This document shows, piece after piece, positions 33,986-43,122 of a stretch of 64,000 bases of DNA. Source of the DNA: JANNBN01 sp031385545 (lineage in GTDB: Bacteria; Actinomycetota; Acidimicrobiia; Acidimicrobiales; JANYDT01); contig JANNBN010000140.1 of the NCBI GenBank assembly GCA_031385545.1, positions 62,001 to 126,000 on the forward strand. The letters are read 5' to 3'. Every line of letters starts with the position of its first letter. Within the stretch, counting starts at the first letter, position 1. The translations under genes were made by a program, and so were the position numbers. The notes under the pieces were generated by a model. The model had not been told where the DNA came from, ran no database searches, and saw only the letters and a list, made by a program, of their open reading frames with translations.

Positions 33986-35704
33986 CTACGGCGCTGCTTG
34001 GCCGCCACGCACGACTCGGCCAGGGGTTTCGCCGGTGGCGTGTCCGTCGGTCATGATCTCCACGCCGTGCACGAACGTGTTGCGGTACCCGGCGGCGCGC
34101 TGCAGGAGACGGCGGCCACCAGCGGGGAGGTCGTGATGGATCTCGGGATGGAACAGCCGCAGTGCGTCGAAGTCGATCAGGTTGAGATCGGCACGGTATC
34201 CCGGCGCCACCACCCCACGATCCAGCAGCCCGACCGTTTGCGCCGTGAGCATCGTCTGTTTCGCTACGAGCATCTCGATCGGTATGCGCCCATAGGGTCT
34301 GTCACGACCCCACCACTGGAGCATGGTTGTCGGAAAGCTGACGTCGCAGATCGTGCCGACATGAGCTCCACCGTCGCTGAGGCCAGCCACGGAAGCAGGA
34401 TGCGAGATCATCTCGCCGACGGCATCGAGGTTGCCCGACACGAAGTTGAGGGCCGGCATATACAGCAGCGCACGGCCACCGTTCTCCAGGAGCCAGTCGT
34501 ATGCCAACTCGGCTGCGTCGACACCCATTCGCGCGGCGGTTGCTTCGATGGAGTCGTGCGCCGCCGGCTCGTACTGCGGGTTGTCGCCAAGGCGGAACAT
34601 GTACCGGAACCGCTCGATGGCTGCGCTGCCCAACGGGCCGTTGCGGTCTGTGGTGCGGCCCTCGATGATGGCGCGACGGAGTTCCGGAACCGCCATCAGC
34701 GACACCCGCTCGGCAAGCGGAAGCGCGGCGATCTCCTGGTACGCAGGGCTGTACATGAACGGGTTGAGGGTTCCTTCAAGACCGAACAGCAGACCGATGG
34801 CCCGAGCACCGACCTGGGCGCGCATGGTGACCCCCGCCCTGGTCGCTTCGGCGAAGCTGTCCAGGATCACGCGCCAGTCATCAGGTGCCCGCACGGACTG
34901 GGCGACCGATACCGAGATGGGCCGCCCCGATTCTGCCGCCATCCGCCGGAACAGCATCACCTCGGCATCGCGGTCGAAGAAGTCGCTGACGGCCTGCAGC
35001 ACTCCCCCGCCGGCATCGGCAAGGCCCATTGCGATACCGACCAACTCCTCGACCTCGGCCTTCAGCGTCGGCGTCGGTTCGCCAAGGCTGCTCTTGTGGT
35101 TGATGGTGCGCGAGGTGGAGAACCCGAGCGCTCCTGCCCGCATGGCATCGGCCGCGAACGATCGCATGCTCGCGATGTCGTCGGCGGTGGCAGGTTCCTG
35201 TCTCGCACCCCGCTCGCCCATCACATGCAGTCGCAGGGCAGCGTGCGGAAGCTGCGTGCCGAGGTCGATGTCGCGCGGGCGACGGTCGAGATAGTCAAGA
35301 TATTCGCCGAACGTCTGCCACTCCCACGTGAGCCCCTCGTGCAGCGCCGTGCCGGGGATGTCCTCGACGCCTTCCATCAGCTGGACGAGGCGGTCCCGGT
35401 TGTGTTCGAAGACGGGGGCGAACCCAACCCCGCAGTTGCCCATCACCACGGTGGTGACACCGTGCCAGCTCGACGGAGCCAGGGCCGAGTCCCATGTGGC
35501 CTGCCCGTCGTAGTGCGTGTGGATGTCGACGAACCCCGGCGTGAGCATCAGCCCTTCGGCGTCGATGACACGCGTTGCAGCGCCCGAGACCGCTCCGACT
35601 TCGGTGATCACACCAGCGGTGACGGCGACATCTGCAGCACGTGGCGGGGCCCCGGTGCCATCGACCAGCGTCGCACCGCGGATGATCAGGTCGTGTTCAG
35701 CCAT
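33986..35704 (-). CDS. N-acyl-D-amino-acid deacylase-type amidohydrolase
   Basis: 572 residues. Metal-dependent TIM-barrel amidohydrolase: N-terminal small beta domain (HDLIIRGATLVDGTGAP), metal motif PGFVDIHTHYDGQATWD (HxH, about 60-76), GNCGVGFAPV with the conserved Cys ligand, and SDGGAHVG (Asp) followed by a C-terminal composite domain (GYRADLNLIDFDALRLFHPE). This matches the D-aminoacylase family. The biological substrate is not fixed. ATG 35704. Confidence 0.85.
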   Translation of the reverse strand: MAEHDLIIRGATLVDGTGAPPRAADVAVTAGVITEVGAVSGAATRVIDAEGLMLTPGFVDIHTHYDGQATWDSALAPSSWHGVTTVVMGNCGVGFAPVFEHNRDRLVQLMEGVEDIPGTALHEGLTWEWQTFGEYLDYLDRRPRDIDLGTQLPHAALRLHVMGERGARQEPATADDIASMRSFAADAMRAGALGFSTSRTINHKSSLGEPTPTLKAEVEELVGIAMGLADAGGGVLQAVSDFFDRDAEVMLFRRMAAESGRPISVSVAQSVRAPDDWRVILDSFAEATRAGVTMRAQVGARAIGLLFGLEGTLNPFMYSPAYQEIAALPLAERVSLMAVPELRRAIIEGRTTDRNGPLGSAAIERFRYMFRLGDNPQYEPAAHDSIEATAARMGVDAAELAYDWLLENGGRALLYMPALNFVSGNLDAVGEMISHPASVAGLSDGGAHVGTICDVSFPTTMLQWWGRDRPYGRIPIEMLVAKQTMLTAQTVGLLDRGVVAPGYRADLNLIDFDALRLFHPEIHHDLPAGGRRLLQRAAGYRNTFVHGVEIMTDGHATGETPGRVVRGGQAAP

Positions 35705-35830
35705 CGGAAGGCTCCGTTCTGCGTGTTCGGTTCCCGGCGTCCAAATCCTACGTAGGCCGATCAGTTCGAAGACTACCCAGCACCACGCCCACAAACGCGC
35801 CCCGGGCGGAGAAGGCTGCGGGTGGGCGGG

Positions 35831-35836
35831 TAAGTT
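35831..35836 (+). promoter_or_regulatory. Putative -10 box for leaderless EEP gene
   Basis: TAAGTT lies 6 nt before ATG 35843, with no Shine-Dalgarno sequence. Confidence 0.4.
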
Positions 35837-35842
35837 GATCCC

Positions 35843-36589
35843 ATGCGTCTCGTGACGTGGAACCTCAACGGCCTCGAAGACGCCCACATCGACGACCGCA
35901 CCGAGGCCGCCGTCTTCACCATCATCCTTGGCGCGCGTTTGGATCAGCTGCACGCCGGCACAGGAGCTGCGGCGCCGCCGGACGTGATCGTGCTGCAAGA
36001 GGTGACCAAGCGAATGCTGGCGGCAAGCATTGCCTGCCACCTCCCAGCCGGTGGCTACTCGGTGATACCCCCCGAAGCACCGGACCGCGAAGTGTTTGAA
36101 GTACTTGCGTTCCGATCGACGGTGAAATTCGTCGATTACAACCTGGTGCCGTTGGTGGCCAGCAACTACGGCCGGCTGTTGCACACACTGGACCTCGCCA
36201 CCGACGGCGGCGCTGCGCTGCGCGTCCTCACCGCTCACTTCGACAGCGGCACGGACAGCGCGAAGATCCGCACAGCTCAGCTGCATCAGGTTGGCAATGC
36301 GATCACATCCACTGCATTGTTCGCAGGCGACGCCAACCTGCGCGAAGCCGAATGGGAGGCAGTGCGGTCCGACGTCCAGATGCGCGATGCGTGGGAGCTG
36401 CTCGGCCGGCCGGCCGACACACGCGTCACCTGGGCACGAGATGAATACAAAGCCAGGTTCGACCGTGTGTTCGTCGGGTCAGCCGTTCGCCCCACTACTC
36501 TGCGCGCATACGGACGTGACCCGCTGCCCGGGACGGGCACACTCATTTCGGACCACGTCGGTCTGGCGGTCGACTTCGCCCTCACCTGA
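35843..36589 (+). CDS. Endonuclease/exonuclease/phosphatase (EEP) family protein
   Basis: 248 residues. EEP fold: MRLVTWNLNGL (Asn), VIVLQEVTKR (Glu metal ligand), TAHFDSGTD, FAGDANLREAEW (GDxN), and a final LISDHVGLAVDF (SDH). The best overall likeness is to TDP2-like phosphodiesterases, which remove 5' tyrosyl adducts, but nuclease or phosphatase roles are equally possible. Divergent from the amidohydrolase. Confidence 0.8.
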   Translation: MRLVTWNLNGLEDAHIDDRTEAAVFTIILGARLDQLHAGTGAAAPPDVIVLQEVTKRMLAASIACHLPAGGYSVIPPEAPDREVFEVLAFRSTVKFVDYNLVPLVASNYGRLLHTLDLATDGGAALRVLTAHFDSGTDSAKIRTAQLHQVGNAITSTALFAGDANLREAEWEAVRSDVQMRDAWELLGRPADTRVTWARDEYKARFDRVFVGSAVRPTTLRAYGRDPLPGTGTLISDHVGLAVDFALT

Positions 36590-36625
36590 CCCACCGGGAA
36601 ACCGCGCACCGGTGTGGGAATCTGT

Positions 36626-37819
36626 TCAGTGCAGCAGATGGCTCGCCTGGTTCATGACGTTGACGCAGCCGATGATCGCTGCAGCGAATACGACGTTTCG
36701 GACAGCGAGCTTCGCGAGCAGCGCGTCCGCCAGCCCGGCACCATGGCTGATGGTTCCTGCCTGCGCGGCACCGACGTACAGGTGGCTCGGGCCATGTGAA
36801 CTCTCCAGTCGTGAACCCAATTGCGGGCGTGAACCCGACCGCAGCCGTGAGCCCAACCGGAACGAGGTCAACACCGAGGCTGCCACGAGACCCATCTTCA
36901 ACGCCAACGCGCCCACATAGAGCCGGCCGACGTTCGTGCTGGTGACCGTTCCGTCGAACAGCCCGTCGGGAGCTGACCGCCGAAGGTTGGCAAGGCCCGT
37001 GATGACCACGACTGCGAGGCCACCGCCTGCGAGCAACGAATACCGGGGTGTGATCCAGGCGAGCAGTCTCGACCCGAACGCGCTGTTTCCTGCGCGGCCG
37101 GCAAGTGCGACCGATCCGACCGCCAAGAGCCATGACGCCACACCAAGCAGATGAAGCAGGGCAAACCCGACTTCTTCGGCCAACCCGTTCACGGTAGCCG
37201 ACGCGTACAGCGCAGCCGATGTGTTCAGAGCATGGTCGGCGAAACCGACGCCCGCCGCGGTGTGGCCATCACCGAGCACAACGGCGGTGCCATTCTGCGC
37301 AGCCGTCAGCCGAGCGCCGAGGTTCGGTGAGATCGCTTGGAGCGCTTGCCGGGACGGGGTGTTGTGAGCAGCAACTGGCTCGGCCACGCCTGTGATGTTC
37401 TCACTTCCTAGGTGCACATATTGCGATGGCGCGTGGACACGGACGACAACCACCCAGGGGCCTGGTGCAGGGTAGGCCACCGTTGCCTGGGTGGCGGTGG
37501 CGCTGATCGCAGTCATCGGCTTGGTTGCAACCCGGACATCGGGGTCGCCCGACAATCCGCCGATGTCGAGCACAGCATCCTTCACCGGGCGCCCCAAGGT
37601 GTCGAACACCGTGGCCCGGTACATGCGCGTCGGTCCACTGTCGGCTGTGGTGAGCACCACCTTGTTCACCACAACGGGGATGGCACGCGACTCGTCGCCT
37701 GCACTGGCTCCGTTGTCAGAGGCAGCAGCGACTGCCTGCCCTGACCAGCCGAGCAAGAAGATGCCGGCCATGGCCAGGACAGCCCCGGCGAAAAGCAAGA
37801 GGCGAAGACGAAGACTCAC
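36626..37819 (-). CDS. CopD-like multi-pass membrane protein with extracytoplasmic domain
   Basis: 397 residues from GTG 37819, which overlaps the multicopper oxidase stop (GTGA). A signal-like helix at 1-30, an extracytoplasmic beta-domain (YRATVFDTLGRPVKDAVLDI ... PGPWVVVVRVHAPS, about 60-150), then roughly five transmembrane helices (EEVGFALLHLLGVASWLLAV, YSLLAGGGLAVVVITGLANL and others) as in CopD. A repeat region (SRLRSGSRPQLGSRLESS) derives from tandem DNA repeats. Probably works with the cupredoxin oxidase in copper or redox handling at the membrane (inference). Confidence 0.65.
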   Translation of the reverse strand: MSLRLRLLLFAGAVLAMAGIFLLGWSGQAVAAASDNGASAGDESRAIPVVVNKVVLTTADSGPTRMYRATVFDTLGRPVKDAVLDIGGLSGDPDVRVATKPMTAISATATQATVAYPAPGPWVVVVRVHAPSQYVHLGSENITGVAEPVAAHNTPSRQALQAISPNLGARLTAAQNGTAVVLGDGHTAAGVGFADHALNTSAALYASATVNGLAEEVGFALLHLLGVASWLLAVGSVALAGRAGNSAFGSRLLAWITPRYSLLAGGGLAVVVITGLANLRRSAPDGLFDGTVTSTNVGRLYVGALALKMGLVAASVLTSFRLGSRLRSGSRPQLGSRLESSHGPSHLYVGAAQAGTISHGAGLADALLAKLAVRNVVFAAAIIGCVNVMNQASHLLH

Positions 37820-39306
37820 GGTTTCACCACCCACACGGTGGTCATCCCATGGAGCCCGGCATCACTTTCCGCATGCGTGAGGATGTGGCAGTGGAATGCC
37901 CACACCCCCGGGTATTTGTTCGTCACGATGACGTCGTAGCGCTCACCGGGAGCGATGTTGAGGGTGTCGACGACCATTGGAGTGGTGAGGAAGTTTCCGT
38001 CCTTGGCAATCACCGTCATCGGGTGGCCGTGAAGGTGCATCGGGTGGATGATCAGGCCTTCGTTCATGAACCGCACCAGTGTCCGCTCGCCGACTTTCGC
38101 CACGATCGGCAGCGTTGCTGGGAACCCCTTCCCGTTGATGCCGAACCCGAGCGGGCCGTCGGTGAGCACCTCGGTGTACTCCTTGTCGTGTGCCGCCGAT
38201 GCCGGGATGGGCGTTGACGTACATTCCACGATCAGCGCACCGAGCAGGCCGAGCGGCACCTGAGCGTCGGCGGCGTGGTGCGAGTGATACATGTGCGAGC
38301 CGCAGTTGATCGGCGTCAGTGTGTACTCGTACGTCGCTCCGGGGATCACCGGGTCCTGCGTCACGAACGTCACGCCATCCTGCTTGTTGTCGGCCACCTC
38401 CAGACCGTGCCAATGGATAGACGTCGACTCGGGCAGTTCGTTCTTCAGCCGCACCTTCACCGTTTCACCCTGTTTGATCCGAATCTCAGGTCCCGGCACA
38501 GTCCCGTTGTAGGTCCACGCCTCATACGTGGTGCCGGGAGCCACCTCCCACTGCACGACTTTGGCGGTGAGCTCGTAGACCGGGACACCGTTCTCGATCT
38601 TCGGGGCCAGCGGCTGATTGCCGATCCCTTTCGTCGCTGCGGGCGGGCCGGCCAGAAAGTCTTGAACGACCTTCTGGTGCGCGTCGTCGACGGCCTTCCA
38701 GTCGAGCTGGCCACCGGTGCCCGAATCCGCTTCACCTGCGCCCGATTCGTTGGTTGGCGTAGCGGTATCAGTGCCGGCAGCGGTGACCGTGAACGATGCG
38801 ACCATGCCGAGGTCCTTGTGCCCAGCGATGTCGCAGAAGACCTCGAACGTGCCAGCTTCCAAGTTGGCGGTATCGATGGTCTGCACCTGGTTCTTCTTGA
38901 GTTTCTTCGACACGAAGAGCCCCTTGATACCCACGTCGTGCAGGGTTGCCGCAGTGTTGCGTATCTCCCACCTGACCGGCCCGGCGGGAATGCTCGCAGG
39001 CGAGAGCCTGATCGCGTAGTCGGTCAACGTGACCTTCACCAGGGTCGGGCCCGAGGCGGTCGGCGCAGCAGAGACGGCACCGCCGTCGACGGTCGCCACC
39101 CGGTTGCCGGACACCACCAACGCGATGACAGCCACACCCACGGCGAGGAACGCCAGCGGCGTCGCTACCAGTCCGAACCAGTCGAGTTCACGGCCGGGGT
39201 CACGCCGACCGGGACGCCGTGTCCTGATCCCGTCGGACACGGGTTCGGCCGGGTGCGTCTGGAGCGGATCGTGTTCCAAGGGGTCGTGTTCGAGCGTGTC
39301 GCTCAT
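37816..39306 (-). CDS. Cupredoxin-multicopper oxidase fusion protein
   Basis: 496 residues. A cytoplasmic acidic leader, one transmembrane anchor (WFGLVATPLAFLAVGVAVIA, about 42-62), a cupredoxin domain (about 90-190, with GTFEVFCDIAGHKDLGM carrying Cys/His/Met blue-copper ligands), a linker, then a two-domain multicopper oxidase. Copper motifs are IHWHGLE, MYHSHHA, HPMHLHGH and AFHCHILTHAESDAGLHGM, so the type 1 site is in the last domain and the trinuclear cluster is complete. Oxidase of copper, metal or a small donor such as nitrite is possible. Starts inside the stop of the USP gene (ATGA). Confidence 0.85.
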   Translation of the reverse strand: MSDTLEHDPLEHDPLQTHPAEPVSDGIRTRRPGRRDPGRELDWFGLVATPLAFLAVGVAVIALVVSGNRVATVDGGAVSAAPTASGPTLVKVTLTDYAIRLSPASIPAGPVRWEIRNTAATLHDVGIKGLFVSKKLKKNQVQTIDTANLEAGTFEVFCDIAGHKDLGMVASFTVTAAGTDTATPTNESGAGEADSGTGGQLDWKAVDDAHQKVVQDFLAGPPAATKGIGNQPLAPKIENGVPVYELTAKVVQWEVAPGTTYEAWTYNGTVPGPEIRIKQGETVKVRLKNELPESTSIHWHGLEVADNKQDGVTFVTQDPVIPGATYEYTLTPINCGSHMYHSHHAADAQVPLGLLGALIVECTSTPIPASAAHDKEYTEVLTDGPLGFGINGKGFPATLPIVAKVGERTLVRFMNEGLIIHPMHLHGHPMTVIAKDGNFLTTPMVVDTLNIAPGERYDVIVTNKYPGVWAFHCHILTHAESDAGLHGMTTVWVVKP

Positions 39307-39854
39307 CGGACGACGACCACCGTCGTCGACGCGTGGTGGACCACCTGGGTCGACACCGACCCGAGGATGAGACCGAGGAACCCACCATGGCCACGAGCTC
39401 CGACGACGATCATTTGCGCCCGCTCCCCCGCCTTGATCAGCGCAGAGCCGGGCGAGTCGCACACGATGAAGGCTTTGATCGCAGCCCGCTCCGCATCGCC
39501 AGGAACGGCGTCACGCAACGCCGTATCCAGAGCGGTGCGGTGCATCTGCTCGTACTCGTCGGCACCGACCACGTACCCGACCACGTCAACACCGGCTGAA
39601 TACGGATAGGACCACGCGTACACGACGGTGACTTCGGTGCCGCGCAGCTTCGCCTCCTGGACTGCCCAACGCAGCGCAGTCGTCGAGCCTTTCGAACCGT
39701 CGATCCCAACGACGATGCCAGACGTGAGGCCCGAATCGGTGCCGGACCCGGTAGCAGATTGGGTGCCGGGGGAATCGCTCGGCCGATCCGCAGTTGCGGT
39801 GGTGTCGACGTTGTCCACGGTGTCTTTGGTGTCTTTGGTGTCTTTGGTGTCCAT
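39303..39854 (-). CDS. Universal stress protein (single UspA domain)
   Basis: 183 residues. The N-terminus MDTKDTKDTKDTVDNVD comes from a 9-bp tandem repeat. A UspA domain follows (about 45-183): GIVVGIDGSKGSTTALRWAV and VVGARGHGGFLGLILGSVS, with the ATP-binding Gx2Gx9G(S) signature. First gene of the USP-multicopper oxidase-CopD operon, whose upstream region carries DevR-like box candidates. Confidence 0.85.
   Translation of the reverse strand: MDTKDTKDTKDTVDNVDTTATADRPSDSPGTQSATGSGTDSGLTSGIVVGIDGSKGSTTALRWAVQEAKLRGTEVTVVYAWSYPYSAGVDVVGYVVGADEYEQMHRTALDTALRDAVPGDAERAAIKAFIVCDSPGSALIKAGERAQMIVVGARGHGGFLGLILGSVSTQVVHHASTTVVVVR
39820..39852. repeat. 9-bp coding repeat (GTGTCTTTG x3)
   Basis: Three perfect units and part of a fourth encode the Asp-Thr-Lys repeats at the very N-terminus of the USP on the minus strand. 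Confidence 0.8.
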
Positions 39855-39886
39855 GATGTCCAGTTGCTCCCTCTTCGATGTTCGGT

Positions 39887-39903
39887 CCCGACCACTGGTC
39901 GGG
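39887..39903. promoter_or_regulatory. 17-bp inverted repeat upstream of the USP operon
   Basis: CCCGACCA-C-TGGTCGGG is a perfect dyad 33 nt upstream of the USP start. It could be an operator or a 5' UTR hairpin. On the minus strand it runs into GGGACCGA, a half-site like the DevR boxes. Confidence 0.45.
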
Positions 39904-39941
39904 GTGGATGCATCGTGCGGGCAGTCACATCGGCTCGGGGA

Positions 39942-39955
39942 GGGTCGAAGGTCCT
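39942..39955 (-). promoter_or_regulatory. DevR-like box candidate ahead of the USP operon
   Basis: Minus-strand AGGACCTTCGACCC matches 11 of 14 positions of GGGACGTTCGGCCC, 88 nt upstream of the USP start codon. Confidence 0.4.
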
Positions 39956-39990
39956 GACGGAGCAGCCGGAGGTCCCGTTGGGGAATCGAA

Positions 39991-40029
39991 CCGCGGGATT
40001 GGACCGCGGGATTGGACCGCGGGATTGGA
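39991..40029. repeat. 13-bp tandem repeat (CCGCGGGATTGGA x3)
   Basis: Three perfect units end exactly before the stop codon of the histidine kinase gene (40030-40032), in the non-coding gap upstream of the USP operon. Confidence 0.8.
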
Positions 40030-42003
40030 TCAGCTGTTGATCGGGACGACCCAACGCAGCGATGTTCCACTGCCCTGATCGACCACCCGGACCTCGGCAC
40101 GACCGCCGAACATCGCCGCACGGGCCGTGACGTTTCTCGTACCCGACCCCGCTTGGGTCGACGCGTCGATGCCGACACCGTTGTCATCGATAGAAACCGC
40201 CAGGCGGCCATCGGCAACTCGAACCCGTACCTGGGCCGAAGAGGCGTGCGCGTGGCGGGCCACGTTGGACAATCCCTCGCGCAGCACGCCGAGCAGATGA
40301 TCATGCAACCGAGCCGGAACGGTGTCCAATGCCCCATCGAGGTCCACGTCCGGCGAGAACCCGAGGGCCCGGGCTGCCTCGCCGACGCACTCGTTCACGA
40401 GTTGTGTCAGCGTGGCACGGCCCGGCTGCTGCGTGTGCAGGTCGAACACCACCGCGCGAACCTTTTTGATGGTCGCATCGATCTGGTCGACGACCTCGTT
40501 GAGCCCTTGTGTTGCGGTCGGATCGGTAACCCGCGGCAGCGCAGCGGAGATGCGCATCCCGGCTGCGAACAGCTCTTGGATCACGGTGTCGTGGAGGTCA
40601 CGCGCAATCCGCTCACGGTCGTCGAGCACCCGGACCCGGGTCTCGGCGGCCCGCCCCTGGGCAGCGGCCAGCGCAAGCGCCATGCGCGTTGCGAACGTGT
40701 CGAGTGTGGCGCGCGACTCAGATGAAAAGCTCGCTGAACCCAGTCCGCGTGCAACCACCAGGATACCGGTTGACTGATTTCCGAGCCGCAGCGGGGCGGC
40801 GAGGAGATCACCGAATCTTCCCCGGTAGGGCTCGGGAACGATGTCATCGGGGTGGACCGCAACAACTCGACCAGCTGTGCGAATCATTTCCACCATCGCC
40901 GCGGGCGGGGTGCCGCCGTCTGCGGCGAACATGGTTGCTGTGGGGCCATGGCAGCCGACGAGGTGATCGAGGTCCAGCGATTCGTCGCGGATGATCACGA
41001 CAGCGTCTGCTGCATCGGCGAGCATTGCTGCGACTCGGGCGATGTCGTCGTAGGTGGCCTGCGTGATTCCGCTCTGCAGCAACTCGGACACGAGCAAACC
41101 GATCTGCGCTTCGAGGTGCCGGGCCCGAGCTTCCGTTTCCTGTTGTGCCCGCTGCGCCGAAATATCGACGACGTGGCTGAGCGTGAGAACCGGTTCACCA
41201 TCGTTGCGCATCCGCACGGTCTGCTCGTTCGTCCACACGAAACGTCCGTCCGAACGTCGGTATCTGCGGTCGGTTCGCAGAGCCACCTGTCGGCCGTCGG
41301 CCATCTGCTGGAGCGCTTCGCCGTCAGTTCGAACATCGTCTGCATGCGTACGATCGCGCAAGTCGGTGTTGATCAGCGAATCGATGTCGGTGCCCAAGAT
41401 GGCGGCGAACTGCTCATTGGCACGCCGCACGATCCTGGCGCCCTGCGAATGCACCTCGGTGACCACCATGCCAACCGGCGCTCCTTCGAACGCGGAACGG
41501 AAGTACTGCTCGCTGATCGCTACTTGGGCGAGCAGCCGGCGACGCTCCCTGTCTGCTTGTCGGCGTTCGGTGACATCGCGGACACTGACAGCAACGAACG
41601 GAAGATCGTCAAGCGTGAGTGGTGCCAGCCCGACTTCTACCGGAATCTCGGAACCGTCGGCGTGCATCAGCGACAGTTCCATCGCGCTCCCCATCGGACG
41701 GGGCGACGGGTTTGCCACATATCGTGTGCGAAGTGCGACGTGAGCGGCGGCCGACGCCTGTGGCACGAGCAGTTCGACCGGCTGCCCGATCATGGCGGTA
41801 CTCATATGACCACAGAGCGTTTCCATCATTCGGTTCGCGTAGCGGATGATCCCGGTTCGGTCGACCAAGACCAGTCCGTCAGGAGCTGACTCCAGCACCG
41901 CATTGGCAGTTTCCGCATCGAACCGAACCATCGATGCAGACTGTGTTGAAACGAGCGCATCGTGAACCACCGATGCGTCGGCGGATGGATCGTGTTGTGA
42001 CAC
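40030..42003 (-). CDS. Cytoplasmic PAS-PAS-GAF histidine kinase, DevS-like
   Basis: 657 residues from GTG 42003, which follows AGGAGG by 4 nt; ATG 42066 is less convincing. No transmembrane helix. PAS1 (LESAPDGLVLVDRTGIIRYA), PAS2 (FRSAFEGAPVGMVVTEV), a GAF-like domain (about 305-440), HisKA_3 dimerisation box RERIARDLHDTVIQELFAAG (phospho-His), and HATPase (DDNGVGID). The NarL-family kinase type pairs with LuxR-type regulators, so the DevR-like protein at 44944 is the probable partner. No heme ligand can be asserted from sequence alone. Confidence 0.85.
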   Translation of the reverse strand: MSQHDPSADASVVHDALVSTQSASMVRFDAETANAVLESAPDGLVLVDRTGIIRYANRMMETLCGHMSTAMIGQPVELLVPQASAAAHVALRTRYVANPSPRPMGSAMELSLMHADGSEIPVEVGLAPLTLDDLPFVAVSVRDVTERRQADRERRRLLAQVAISEQYFRSAFEGAPVGMVVTEVHSQGARIVRRANEQFAAILGTDIDSLINTDLRDRTHADDVRTDGEALQQMADGRQVALRTDRRYRRSDGRFVWTNEQTVRMRNDGEPVLTLSHVVDISAQRAQQETEARARHLEAQIGLLVSELLQSGITQATYDDIARVAAMLADAADAVVIIRDESLDLDHLVGCHGPTATMFAADGGTPPAAMVEMIRTAGRVVAVHPDDIVPEPYRGRFGDLLAAPLRLGNQSTGILVVARGLGSASFSSESRATLDTFATRMALALAAAQGRAAETRVRVLDDRERIARDLHDTVIQELFAAGMRISAALPRVTDPTATQGLNEVVDQIDATIKKVRAVVFDLHTQQPGRATLTQLVNECVGEAARALGFSPDVDLDGALDTVPARLHDHLLGVLREGLSNVARHAHASSAQVRVRVADGRLAVSIDDNGVGIDASTQAGSGTRNVTARAAMFGGRAEVRVVDQGSGTSLRWVVPINS

Positions 42004-42075
42004 CACTCCTCCTGATGTGGCACCTGATTTGATACCTGCAAGGCACTGTATGCGCCGACGCTTCATTCAACATTC

Positions 42076-42092
42076 AGGCCCTTCGGCACTGG
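42076..42092 (+). promoter_or_regulatory. DevR-like box candidate between kinase and USP
   Basis: AGGCCCTTCGGCACTGG shares TTCGGCACTGGCGG with the box before the PPOX gene. It lies 89 nt upstream of the USP start 42182 and 72 nt upstream of the kinase start, so it could serve both. Confidence 0.45.
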
Positions 42093-42118
42093 CGGTACCG
42101 GCCCGCACATGCTGAGGT

Positions 42119-42137
42119 ACGGTGCGACAAGCACCGT
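42119..42137. promoter_or_regulatory. 19-bp inverted repeat upstream of the tandem USP gene
   Basis: ACGGTGC-GACAA-GCACCGT, perfect 7-bp arms, 44 nt before ATG 42182. An operator or leader hairpin. Confidence 0.45.
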
Positions 42138-42181
42138 CGCGCCGTACGTCAGGCCGCAAAGAGGATTCGTCAGGAGCAGCC

Positions 42182-43087
42182 ATGAGCCAAGAGCAGACCA
42201 CGTCGGCCGGCACGGTACTGGTAGGCGTCGACGGCTCGGAGTCGGCGCGGCACGCGCTTGCATGGGCAGCGTTCATCGCCAGGCGACAGCACAAGCGCGT
42301 TCGCGCCGTGAGCTGCTACCACGTGCCTGTACTCAACCGGCCAGACCTCATCGGTTTCACCATCGACCAGTCGATCGGCGAAGTCCTACGCGACACCCAC
42401 AACGGATTCATTGCAACAGCGCGAGAACGAATGGCTCAGCTCGACCCGTCCGTCGAGTTCGCTGGCGTCGTGGTGGAAGGCGTCGCGCAGGTTGCCCTCC
42501 CCCGGTTGGCCGGACGCGACGACATCCTCGTTGTCGGATCGCTCGGAACCACCGGGTTTGTGGCCGACCTGATGGGCACGGTGGCAACAGCCGTGATCCG
42601 CCACGCCACCTGCCCAGTGATTGTCGTGCCGGGAGAAGCGGGTCTTCCACACGGAGATCGCCTCGGGTCGGTCACCGTCGGTGTCGACGGCTCGGCAAGC
42701 AGCGACGTTGCGCTGCGCTGGGCCTTCGAACTTGCTGCGAACGGTGGGGCCGGAGAACTGCGGGTGGTGCACGCGTGGGAAACGTCGCCCGGCATCTACA
42801 TGGAGGTTCCCGAGGTGCCGACCGGCCGCTACGAGCAACGAGGGCGCAACACGCTGGACCACGCCGTGCAGCGCCTGGCTGAGGAAACCGGCGGGCTGGG
42901 ACAACTTCCCATCACCAAGATCCTGAGCAGCGACGTGAGTCGCGTTGCGTTGACCGAGGCGTCGAGGTCGACGGACCTGCTGGTCATCGGTTCGCACGGG
43001 CACGGGGTCGTGGCGCGAATGTTGCTCGGCTCTATCAGCCGCAGCGTGGTCGAACACGCGCAGTGCGCAGTAGCCGTGATCCGCTGA
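42182..43087 (+). CDS. Tandem-domain universal stress protein
   Basis: 301 residues, two UspA domains. Domain 1 (13-150): VLVGVDGSESARHALAWAAF and ILVVGSLGTTGFVADLMGTV. Domain 2 (158-301): VTVGVDGSASSDVALRWAFE and LLVIGSHGHGVVARMLLGSI. This is the size and type of the mycobacterial dormancy USPs, which bind ATP. ATG 42182 has CAGGAG upstream. Divergent from the kinase. Confidence 0.9.
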   Translation: MSQEQTTSAGTVLVGVDGSESARHALAWAAFIARRQHKRVRAVSCYHVPVLNRPDLIGFTIDQSIGEVLRDTHNGFIATARERMAQLDPSVEFAGVVVEGVAQVALPRLAGRDDILVVGSLGTTGFVADLMGTVATAVIRHATCPVIVVPGEAGLPHGDRLGSVTVGVDGSASSDVALRWAFELAANGGAGELRVVHAWETSPGIYMEVPEVPTGRYEQRGRNTLDHAVQRLAEETGGLGQLPITKILSSDVSRVALTEASRSTDLLVIGSHGHGVVARMLLGSISRSVVEHAQCAVAVIR

Positions 43088-43122
43088 CCAGCCGGACTTC
43101 CCGTTGCCAGCGGCAGCCGTTG

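Noticed and set aside
32984..35755. 923-codon open frame on the plus strand
   Set aside because: It is antisense to nitronate monooxygenase and the amidohydrolase, both with clear family motifs; high GC leaves the opposite strand open. No conserved domain is seen in it.
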